A DNA stretch of 15,720 nt. It comes from Endotrypanum monterogeii. Lineage: Eukaryota; Euglenozoa; Kinetoplastea; Trypanosomatida; Trypanosomatidae. The notes beneath the pieces were generated by a model. It did no database searches. It was not told the DNA's origin and saw nothing but the letters and a program-made list of their open reading frames with translations. Below are positions 1-7,591 of this stretch, piece after piece. The first letter of the stretch is position 1, and each line of letters opens with the position of its first letter. The stretch lies in contig CM007349.1 in assembly GCA_000333855.2 (NCBI GenBank), positions 1 through 15,720 of the forward strand, in the 5' to 3' direction. Position numbers and translations under genes: made by a program.

Positions 1-62
<62 letters not shown>

Positions 63-90
63 TTATATGTGTGTGTGTGTGTGTGTGTGT
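1..90. repeat. Compound microsatellite (CT)14-(AT)15-(GT)11
   Basis: The window opens with CT dinucleotides (1-28), passes directly into AT dinucleotides (29-58), then after a short A/T bridge into GT dinucleotides (69-90). It is read directly from the sequence. Dinucleotide arrays like this are common in Leishmania-type spacers and are prone to length change and assembly breaks. Confidence 0.97.
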
Positions 91-1271
91 CGTCTCACTC
101 TTTCTCCCCCTTCTCTTCCATCTTACTACTGTAATTGATTTTCATTTTTAGATGTGCGTGTTCGCTGCAGTGGCAGGTAAGGGAGCTTTCTTGTTCTCGC
201 TGCTTTCTCGCGGCCTTGGCTTGTCACGCTGTCGATGTCGATGACTCAAATGCCAATCTGAGCAGAATCCCTGACATGAGACATTCTTGTTTTCTTGTCG
301 TTGCTCACTTTTTTTTTTCGCGTTGTTGTTGTTGTTGCGGACCCTCTTGATATCTCTTAATGCGATGTGAGCCGTCCCCTTCCATTTTTTCTTGCTCCTC
401 TCTCCATTGCCTGTCGTACCAAGTAGACATCGCATGAGAGAAACAGAGATGTGTCCTGGTTGGAATGGTCTTGATTGGTTCCCACACACACACACACACA
501 CACATACACACAGAAGTGCTCATGAAGAGAAACATACATCATCAATTACCGCTCGTGCCCGTTCCAACATTGCCGAGAAGAAACACGTCGGTGACTGGAG
601 TTCCGCTCGTTATACACAAGTTGCAGTGTGGGTTCATTTCTCTTTCGCTTCTTCGGGTGAATGTCCAACTGATGCACGTATGGTGGAGCCTTGCCGTGCC
701 AATCGAGGGGAGGTGCAGGGGCCAGCTCTTGGCTGGTTTGGGTGATGGGCGACCGGACTGTGATCTCTTACAGGTCCTTCTCGACGGCCAACGCCGTTGA
801 GTGGGTCGTTGTGTTCTTGAACTCTGTGCACTGTGTCTTACGGTGTGTTTGGATGGGTGAGGGGGTGGGGTAGCCTTTGCACTCTTCCCACAAAATACCG
901 ATCCATTCTCCCACTGGTTAATGGGCACCACGTATGTCTTGTTTCCACAAGTCATCCTCCGCCCGCTCTCTCGCCTCATTTTCTTTTCCTTTAACCCAAC
1001 GATTGCTTCTGGAACACTTTGGCCCGTTTGTATACTGCCATCACCGATATGCAATGCACTGTGTGCCAAATATTCACACGCCATCATCACACACTTGCGC
1101 AAATCAAGGTGAGATATATATATATATTTTCCCTTTTCTTTCACTCTCCATCTGCTTCTTTTCTTTGCGTTGTTCTTGACTTGCTTCTTGCATCTTTCCC
1201 TCTCCCTCCTTCTAGTGTATTGCATCTCTTCCCTTGTGCTCAGTCTTTGCTTTGTATTTAAGACAGACTCT
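91..1271. other. Intergenic spacer upstream of VPS4, no gene seen
   Basis: No convincing gene on either strand. Open frames here are short, cross the (CA)n repeat at 483-512 or poly-T runs, and carry low-complexity products. The stretch probably contains the 3' UTR of an upstream gene outside the window plus the intergenic part of the polycistronic transcript. A 9-base inverted repeat (360-368 with 427-435, 58-base gap) is present but is expected by chance at this spacing. A short (AT) run lies at 1113-1127. Confidence 0.7.
483..512. repeat. (CA)n microsatellite
   Basis: CA dinucleotides run from 483 to 512 with a single T interruption at 505. Its translation produces the His-Thr or Val-Cys runs seen in the false open frames crossing it. 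Confidence 0.95.
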
Positions 1272-1315
1272 CCACCTCTTGTTCTTTTTTTTTTTTTTGT
1301 TCTTCTTCAAATAAG
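1272..1315 (+). promoter_or_regulatory. Predicted trans-splice acceptor for VPS4
   Basis: A pyrimidine tract containing a 15-T run is followed by the first AG at 1314-1315. In trypanosomatids the spliced leader is normally joined at the first AG after such a tract. This would give a 5' UTR of about 38 nt with no AUG before the VPS4 start. The tract and AG are visible; their use is inferred. Confidence 0.7.
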
Positions 1316-1353
1316 CGACTTTGCTTCCTTCCTATCCCGCCGACTTGGTCGTC

Positions 1354-2691
1354 ATGTCTGTCGACTTCACCGCCAAAGCCATCGAGCTTTTCAAGAAGGC
1401 GGCAGCGCTTGATGAGAACAATGAGTACGAGCAGGCGTACAGGTGGTACATGGAGACCATTGACGTGTTCCTGACAGCCATCAAGTACGAAAACAAAAAT
1501 CCTACAAAACGAGAGTACATGCGAAGCAAGGTGTCTGACATCATTGGCCGCGCAGAAAAAATCAAGGAGTTTCTCGATCGCTCCAAAGCCGACGATGCTC
1601 CAGCACAGGTCAACTCCGGCTCGACTGCGCAGAAGACTGCGTCTGCCAGCAAGAAGGCAAAGGAGGATGAGGAGGACCAGCAGCGCATGCGCAACAGCCT
1701 CGATGGTGCCATTGTTAAAGTAAAGCCCAATGTGCGCTGGGACCAGATCGCCGGCCTGGAGGCGGCCAAGCAGGCTCTGAAGGAGTCCGTCATTCTGCCA
1801 CTAAAATTCCCGCAGCTTTTCATTGGTAAGCGCAAGCCGTGGCGCGGTATCTTGCTCTACGGCCCTCCAGGTACGGGTAAGTCGTATCTCGCCAAGGCGG
1901 TGGCGACAGAAGCGGACGGTACATTTCTCAGTGTCAGCAGCTCGGATTTGCTCTCCCGCTGGCTCGGTGACTCGGAGAAGCTCGTTCGCAGCCTCTTTGA
2001 GGTAGCCCGCGAGGCGTACAAGACAAGCGGGAAGCCGTCCGTCATTTTTGTTGACGAGATCGATTCGCTCGTCTCGGCCCGGTCGGATGGCGAGAATGAT
2101 GCGTCGCGGCGCGTGAAGACGGAGTTTCTGGTTCAGATGCAGGGTGTAGGCCACAATGACGAAGGTGTACTAGTGTTGGCTGCGACCAACATTCCGTGGT
2201 CATTGGATTCGGCCATACGTCGCCGTTTCGAGCGCCGTATTTACATCCCGCTCCCAGAGTTTCAGGCGCGCGTGCAGATGTTTAGGATACACATGGGCGA
2301 CACGCCCAACACGCTCACCGACGCCGACTGGTTGGATCTCGGCAGCCGGACAGAGATGTACTCCGGCAGCGATATTGAGAACGTCGTTCGAAACGCTTTA
2401 ATGGAGTGTGTGCGCACGCTGCAAGTGGCGACCCATTTCAAGCGCGTGGTTGGGCCAGACCCACGGGACCCAACGCGCACCGTGAACAACCGGCTGGTAC
2501 CATGCACGCCAGGCGACCCGGACGCATTCCCGATGTCGGCGGTGCAGATAACGGAGCCGGAGTTGCTTCTGCCTCTGCCGGTCACCAAGGAAGATTTCAT
2601 AAAAGCCCTGCGGACCAGCAAGCCTTCCGTGAACGACAAAGATATCGATGCCCATATCCAATTTACGGCTGACTTTGGTCAAGAGGGCTAA
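1354..2691 (+). CDS. VPS4: Vacuolar protein sorting-associated protein 4 (AAA ATPase)
   Basis: A 445-residue VPS4, near the usual length of about 435-445. It hydrolyses ATP to disassemble ESCRT-III on endosomal membranes, serving multivesicular-body sorting and other membrane scission. Domains in order: N-terminal MIT domain (about 1-75), charged linker (76-120), AAA core from about 124, a beta-domain insertion (about 360-408) and the closing C-terminal helix ending in FGQEG. Visible motifs are Walker A GPPGTGKS (170-177), pore loop R202-W203-L204, Walker B VIFVDEID (230-237) with catalytic E235, sensor-1 N279, and arginine fingers around R289-R291. The ATG at 1354 is chosen because the MIT domain begins there and it is the first AUG after the predicted splice site; the frame stays open 33 bases upstream without an ATG. 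Family assignment is very secure. Katanin and spastin are excluded by the MIT/beta-domain/C-helix arrangement. Confidence 0.97.
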   Translation: MSVDFTAKAIELFKKAAALDENNEYEQAYRWYMETIDVFLTAIKYENKNPTKREYMRSKVSDIIGRAEKIKEFLDRSKADDAPAQVNSGSTAQKTASASKKAKEDEEDQQRMRNSLDGAIVKVKPNVRWDQIAGLEAAKQALKESVILPLKFPQLFIGKRKPWRGILLYGPPGTGKSYLAKAVATEADGTFLSVSSSDLLSRWLGDSEKLVRSLFEVAREAYKTSGKPSVIFVDEIDSLVSARSDGENDASRRVKTEFLVQMQGVGHNDEGVLVLAATNIPWSLDSAIRRRFERRIYIPLPEFQARVQMFRIHMGDTPNTLTDADWLDLGSRTEMYSGSDIENVVRNALMECVRTLQVATHFKRVVGPDPRDPTRTVNNRLVPCTPGDPDAFPMSAVQITEPELLLPLPVTKEDFIKALRTSKPSVNDKDIDAHIQFTADFGQEG

Positions 2692-4204
2692 AGCACATCC
2701 AAGGCGAGGATAATTGTCTACGGATGTGTGTGCGTGTAGATGCAAGGGGAGGGGTCAGTCGGTTGGTTGACGTAGACACCCGTGAAGTCAAAATACACAT
2801 GTGAAGACCCTATGCGAGGAGATCTCGATATGAAGGGGGTAAGGATGAAGCTCTAGGATCAAGAGGAAGGGGTGGTGGTGCATCTTTTTCATTCCCTGTT
2901 TAGACATCCATCTTTTATGATGTCCCACCCTCGCCTATCTGCCCTTGCTGAGTCGCAGCATCTGGCAACGCATTGGGCTCAGTCTTTCCTGCCTCATTGC
3001 CTTCTCTTATCTTCGCATCCAGTGGGCCGTTCATGTGAGAGGGAGGAGGGGGAGAGGTGGGGTTCATCTCGTGGATGGTTTCGTGAGAATGTGCAAGTTG
3101 GAGGTAATGGGAAGAAAAAAAAGAAAGAGGATATATATATATATATATATATACAGCTGCTGATGTAATGTTGGTGAACGGCATACCTGTGCGCCTGTGT
3201 GGCTGTGTATTGTATGGGCCTGCATTCAAAACCTGCTAGACATTTGCCCTGCACAACTGTGTCTCCTCGATTCGGTGTATCGATATTTTCTTCTCTATAT
3301 CGTGCCACTTCTGTTTCGGCTCACCATCGCTCGTTTTTTTTTTTTTCAATTGTTACAGTTTTCCTCCTCAGAGGTCGTTTATGCGTTTTGGTCAAGTAGT
3401 GTGCGCTGAGTTGAAAGAAAAATCCCGCTCCGTGTGTCTCGTATGTGCTGCCCAGCTCACCCTGCACATCGTCAGCTATTCTCTGCTTGGGTCAATGTTT
3501 CGACGGGGTCTGCTCGTCGCGACTCCTCATTTTCTTCGTCTTAACATGATACCCCATTGTCTCATCAGTCGACTTTGAATCGATGAAGTGGGTGGGCAGG
3601 TGGCTAGTCCTGCTGCTGCTGCTACGTTTTGTGATGTATACATGCGAGAGACAAAATGGAAGAAAAAAAAAACGATACGGTGACGAGAAAAGAAGAGTTC
3701 TCGACTGTTGTCTGGCCTGGACTCGTTCTGCGGGACACCATGTGGTGTCTAGTACAGATTCGAGCCAGTGCTCCTTCGTGGTTAGTTGCATTATTTAAAG
3801 GTCCCCCAGCCGCGCGTGCTTGTTGGCTGGGAACGTGTTTTTATATACTCGAGCTCATATTGGTTTTTCCTGGGAGATTTCGTTTTTTTTTGCTTTTTAA
3901 AAGTCTTCGAAGGTCATATGCGAGCCCTGAAGTGATGCTTGTTTTTGTCGATCTTCCACGCACAGGGAACAGTGGCGTGAGGGAAGTAATATGAGCCCCT
4001 GTTTTTGCCAGACTGGAGCGTTTTTTTTTTTCTACTTCCAGAGGAAATAAAATGTGAGAAGTGAGTCACGATCGTTCTTCTTCGCAGGGCTTATGTGTCG
4101 AAAAATATCATGGTGTCTGTGATGCTTGTATGTGCCACATTTCTTCAGCTGCCTTTCGACTTCATCGCTGTTTCGTGTATGGTACTTTTGTATTATTTTG
4201 TCAA
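2692..4204. other. Spacer / VPS4 3' UTR region, no gene seen
   Basis: Contains the VPS4 3' UTR, whose poly(A) site cannot be placed from sequence alone. Seen here are an (AT)11 run at 3131-3153, several poly-T and poly-A runs, a short CTG run near 3609-3623, and a GC-rich 7-bp stem with a 13-base loop (3805-3811 with 3825-3831). Open frames are short and overlap one another on both strands without a recognisable product. Confidence 0.65.
3131..3153. repeat. (AT)n microsatellite
   Basis: An uninterrupted AT dinucleotide run about 440 bases downstream of the VPS4 stop, probably in or near its 3' UTR. Confidence 0.96.
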
Positions 4205-4501
4205 AAAGATTCTCTTCTTTTTTTTTTAAATATTTCGGTCTACCTTCTTTCTTTCTCGGTTCGTCACCGCTCTCGCTCTTCCTCTCCACCTTTCTGTCAT
4301 TCTTCTCTCGGTATGTGTTTCGTGTGTGTTGGTGTGTAGTAGTGGTCGCACTTTTCCCTTTTTTTTTACCCTCTGCGTGCTTTCCTCTTTTCTTTTGCCT
4401 CAGCTCCCTCCTCTCCCCTGGTACGTTTCTCGTTCTCCCTCCCTCCCTCCCTCCCATCTCATCCCCTCTTCTCCACCTCTCTGACTGCCTCTCGGTACCA
4501 G
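4205..4501 (+). promoter_or_regulatory. Very long polypyrimidine block with a terminal AG
   Basis: About 300 bases dominated by C and T, including five CCC tracts separated by single T residues (4437-4455). It ends in an AG at 4500-4501. This is the strongest splice-acceptor-like signal in the window by length, yet no intact gene follows it; the first downstream ATG (4517) opens only 19 codons. It may be the relic acceptor of a lost gene, or an acceptor used for a non-coding or PFK-upstream transcript. Use is inferred. Confidence 0.5.
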
Positions 4502-4516
4502 CCGAGCGCATCAACG

Positions 4517-5338
4517 ATGCCGCAGACGTACTCCGTTTCTTATAATCTGGAAATTCATGGTGGTCATTTTGTTTAGGTTTTTTTGTACCGGTGGAATGAA
4601 CGCAGAGCGGAACAGAAAATGAAAAACACACTTTTGGCGGTGATGGCGATTCTTTACTGTACCCCCCCTTTTTTTTTGATTATTTCGCATGAGCCTTCTC
4701 TTCCCCTACCCCTTCCTGCCATCACCACCGTGCTATCAGGTGCTGCAGACACGTCAGCGCGAGGGCTATCGCATGGGGATACACTATTGGCTCTTGAAGG
4801 AAGCCGAACAGCTCCTTCTCCCCTCCTCTCGTCGAATGCTGAGTCCCTCATTACATCCATAGGGGGGGGGGAGGGATATGAGTCTACCACGCCGAGGACT
4901 CAGAGCGGTGCATCGCGACAGACGTCTGCGGTGCGGCAGTCCTGTATTACGGCGCTGCGTCAGGGCGACCAGGTGAGCGTGCACATGCTCAGGTTACCCG
5001 AATACATGGTAAAAGGTGTCGACATGGCTCAAACACATCTCGCGCAGCGCCTCCACTGCGCTCAGCAGCCGAGGGTGCGTGTGTCGTTCCCCTCCTCCCT
5101 TCCTCTTCCGAAAAAAAAAGAAAAAGTGCACTACGTAGCTCACAGCGACGTGGTTTTGAAGGGTTGTGAGGTGGCCTGCAAGACAGGCGTGCGTGGGGGC
5201 TTTGAGGCGTATCCGGCGCTGCGATGGCTGAGGTGGACGTGTGTGCCGCATGTCGCGTGCCCTTTCGATACATCTGCGGGCGGGTCTGCAACAGATCGGG
5301 GTAGACAGCGAAGTAGGATATATATTGTATGGCTGTAG
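4517..5338 (+). pseudogene. Possible decayed or orphan gene (weak)
   Basis: From the first ATG (4517) after the pyrimidine block, one frame reads 19 codons to a TAG at 4574-4576, then stays open to a TAG at 5336-5338. The next in-frame ATG is at 4619 and would give 239 residues. That product starts with a hydrophobic segment resembling a signal peptide or membrane helix. Hand-counted parts (4877-5100 and 5127-5300) favour G/C at third positions by roughly 70%, as the real genes do. Against coding: the frame crosses a C7/T9 run, a G10 run and an A9 run, and the minus strand is also open in two frames across 4994-5368, so openness may only reflect composition. No family is recognised. Alternatives are a degenerate SIDER-type retroposon or plain GC-rich spacer. 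Confidence 0.22.
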
Positions 5339-5873
5339 GCTCACCCTGAAGAACAAAAAAAAAACCATTACCCTTCCGCATCGTGTATTTCTGCTGCTGT
5401 GTGCCGCTCCTCATTTGAGGGTCCCGGGCCCATCTTGCCTTCTCTTTTTCCCTTCTGCTTGTGTGTGTGTCTGACTCGCACTAACACAAGGGAGAGAGGG
5501 TACGCAATGCGGCGGATAGCGTTTCGACCTGCACGTGGCTGTACTTCTGAGGTCCGCTAACCAGTGAGGGGCCTCGACGTGTGTGCACCTCGACAGATCA
5601 TTTAGTTGCACTCGTGTTCCGAGGAACCTGCGTATGTGGAGGGCTGCTTTATTTTTCTTTCCTCATCTCGCCTCTCGCTTTTCCCTCCCGATCTCCCCAT
5701 TTTCTCCGGCGCTCTTGTTTATATACTTTTCTTGTGTACCCGTTTCTGTTAACGTGAACAACTGCCCCGATGTATTTCGTGATCCTTTCCACACATTGAT
5801 TTTGGATTCTCTCTTGTTGTTGTTTCCACCGAGGGAGTTGAAAAAAAAAAATCGACCCAAAGAAAAAAAACTG
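5339..5873. other. Spacer upstream of PFK, no gene seen
   Basis: No supported gene. A 10-A run lies at 5355-5364, just past the end of the possible decayed frame. From about 5640 the sequence becomes T-rich and leads into the pyrimidine tracts ahead of PFK. Confidence 0.65.
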
Positions 5874-6018
5874 AAGTTTTTTTTTCTATCTTTTTTTGTC
5901 CGTTGTGTTGTTCTGATTTTTTTTATTCCGTCTTTACACATCTGTGTGCTACAGCCATCATCCTCAGCGGCGTACGCGTCTGTGTGTGTGCTACCTTTTC
6001 TTCAACCCGTTATTTCAG
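5874..6018 (+). promoter_or_regulatory. Predicted trans-splice acceptor region for PFK
   Basis: Pyrimidine-rich sequence from about 5874 is followed by AG dinucleotides at 5953-5954, 5966-5967 and, after a second short tract, 6017-6018. Any of these gives a 5' UTR of roughly 110-180 nt, with no AUG before the PFK start. Which AG is used cannot be decided from sequence. The AT repeat at 6051-6077 would lie inside the 5' UTR. Confidence 0.6.
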
Positions 6019-6045
6019 AGATTCAGATTGTCTCGTTCACTGTAT

Positions 6046-6050
<5 letters not shown>

Positions 6051-6077
<27 letters not shown>
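6051..6077. repeat. (AT)n microsatellite in the predicted PFK 5' UTR
   Basis: An uninterrupted AT array ending 54 bases before the PFK start codon and downstream of the best splice acceptors, so it is probably transcribed into the mature mRNA leader. Confidence 0.95.
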
Positions 6078-6080
<3 letters not shown>

Positions 6081-6130
6081 TACAAACTGTCAACAGACAT
6101 ACAGCCTTCCTTCGCTGAAAAAACAACAAA

Positions 6131-7591
6131 ATGGACACCCGTCAGCGCGTCAACAGCAAGATGGTTCCCTCGTTCGAGGCACCACTGTCACAGGTGACTG
6201 CCGCCGACTTGACTGTGGAGCGTCTGCCAGGCGCCAAGTACGAGAATCCGTCAAAGAAGCATATCTTGCGTGAGGAGTACCGTGACAAGGTGGAGCACAT
6301 CATGTACGACCCGCGTCCTCAGGAGGATTTGACCTCCGAGTACCCGGTGTCGTGCAACAAGTTAGTATGCGAGCTGGCGTCCGCCCGAAAGCACCTGCAC
6401 TTCAACCCGGCGGAGACCTCCATCGGCATCGTGACTTGTGGGGGCATCTGTCCCGGTTTGAACGACGTCATCCGCTCCATCACGTTGACTGGCATCCTAA
6501 CGTACCGCGTCAAGCGCGTTGTCGGTTTCCGGTACGGCTACTGGGGTCTTTCGAAGGAGGGCAGCAAAACAGCGGTAGAGCTCACTCGTGTAGATGTGCG
6601 TCAGATCCACCGCTTCGGTGGCACAATCCTGGGTAGCTCTCGCGGCCCACAGAGTTCGGAGGAGATGGTAGACACGCTTGTGCGTATGAAAATCAATATC
6701 CTTTTCACTGTCGGTGGTGATGGTACGCAGCGTGGTGCTCTAAAGCTGTACGAGGAGGCGAGGCGCCGCGGTGAGGACATCGCTGTATTCGGCGTGCCCA
6801 AGACAATCGATAACGATCTTGCTTTCTCCCACCGCACCTTCGGCTTCCAGACGGCTGTCGAGCAGGCCGTGAATGCCGTGCGTGCTGCCTACGCTGAGTC
6901 CGTGTCCCTCAACTACGGTGTCGGCATTGTGAAGCTCATGGGTCGTGAGAGCGGTTTTATTGCTGCCCAAACTGCCGTGGCCAGTGCGCAAGCGAACATC
7001 TGCCTCATCCCCGAGAACCCGCTGCCCAAGGAGACAGTGATGCGTCTCATTGAGCGCCGCCTTCAGCAGTCGCATAGCTGCGTCGTCATCGTCGCCGAGG
7101 GTTTCGGACAGGACTGGGTGACGAGTAAAGGCGGCCACGATGCCTCCGGCAACAAGAAGCTTGTCGATATCGGTTTTGTTCTTAAAAAAGAGGTGGAGGC
7201 TTGGCTGCGCTCGAATAAAGCGAAGTTTCCACACGGTACTGTCAAGTACATCGACCCCTCGTATATGATCCGCGCCTGCCCGCCGTCGTCCAATGACGCT
7301 CTTTTCTGCACCACACTGGCTACACTTGCTGTACATGAGGCCATGGCCGGGGCCACGGGTTGCATCATTTCTCTCCGTTATAATAATTACATTCTTGTGC
7401 CTATCAAGGCCGCTACATCGGTGCGTCGCGTCGTCAGTCTCCGTGGTGCCCTCTGGCGGCAGGTGCGTGAGATCACCGTGGGTCTGAGTGACGATGTGAG
7501 TCAGTGGAACGAGCAGGACTTACGCCGCCATCTGGACTCGCTGAACATCGAGCGCGAACGCATTATTGCCCGCCTCGCATCCAAGGTGTAG
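6131..7591 (+). CDS. PFK: ATP-dependent 6-phosphofructokinase, glycosomal
   Basis: 486 residues, the usual trypanosomatid length. It phosphorylates fructose 6-phosphate to fructose 1,6-bisphosphate, a committing step of glycolysis, which in these organisms runs inside glycosomes. Visible motifs: GGICPGLND (104-112) at the nucleotide site, GGDGTQRGA from G195, PKTIDND (223-229) with catalytic aspartates D227 and D229, MGRESGF (270-276), and AEGFGQ (322-327). Glycine after GGD (GGDG, not GGDD) marks ATP rather than pyrophosphate as donor, although trypanosomatid PFKs descend from the PPi-type group. The C-terminus is Ser-Lys-Val, a permissive PTS1 signal for glycosome import. ATG 6131 is the first AUG after the predicted splice sites. 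Family members are known to be activated by AMP. No truncation or frameshift is seen. Confidence 0.98.
   Translation: MDTRQRVNSKMVPSFEAPLSQVTAADLTVERLPGAKYENPSKKHILREEYRDKVEHIMYDPRPQEDLTSEYPVSCNKLVCELASARKHLHFNPAETSIGIVTCGGICPGLNDVIRSITLTGILTYRVKRVVGFRYGYWGLSKEGSKTAVELTRVDVRQIHRFGGTILGSSRGPQSSEEMVDTLVRMKINILFTVGGDGTQRGALKLYEEARRRGEDIAVFGVPKTIDNDLAFSHRTFGFQTAVEQAVNAVRAAYAESVSLNYGVGIVKLMGRESGFIAAQTAVASAQANICLIPENPLPKETVMRLIERRLQQSHSCVVIVAEGFGQDWVTSKGGHDASGNKKLVDIGFVLKKEVEAWLRSNKAKFPHGTVKYIDPSYMIRACPPSSNDALFCTTLATLAVHEAMAGATGCIISLRYNNYILVPIKAATSVRRVVSLRGALWRQVREITVGLSDDVSQWNEQDLRRHLDSLNIERERIIARLASKV

Noticed and set aside
360..435. 9-base inverted repeat with a 58-base gap
   Set aside because: At this gap size several such pairs are expected by chance in a window this long.
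542..1225. 227-residue open frame on the minus strand
   Set aside because: It is antisense to the transcription direction, Arg/Lys-rich from reverse-complemented pyrimidine tracts, and has no recognisable family.
1332..1835. Minus-strand open frames inside VPS4, and similar ones inside PFK and the SP-RING gene
   Set aside because: These are shadow frames of G/C-biased codons in real genes on the + strand.
4032..4631. 199-residue open frame on the minus strand
   Set aside because: It is the reverse complement of the long pyrimidine block, so it translates to Lys/Arg/Glu/Gly-rich sequence without domains.
4989..5414. 141-residue minus-strand frame opposite the possible decayed gene
   Set aside because: A second minus frame is open over the same bases, so this is likely a composition effect; the orientation is also against the gene cluster.
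5583..6197. 204-residue + frame overlapping the PFK start
   Set aside because: It is Phe/Leu-rich from T-rich spacer, includes a Tyr-Ile run from the AT array, and overlaps PFK in a different frame.
6131..7591. Pyrophosphate-dependent phosphofructokinase as an alternative call
   Set aside because: The motif is GGDG (195-198), not GGDD, and the overall sequence is the trypanosomatid ATP-dependent type.
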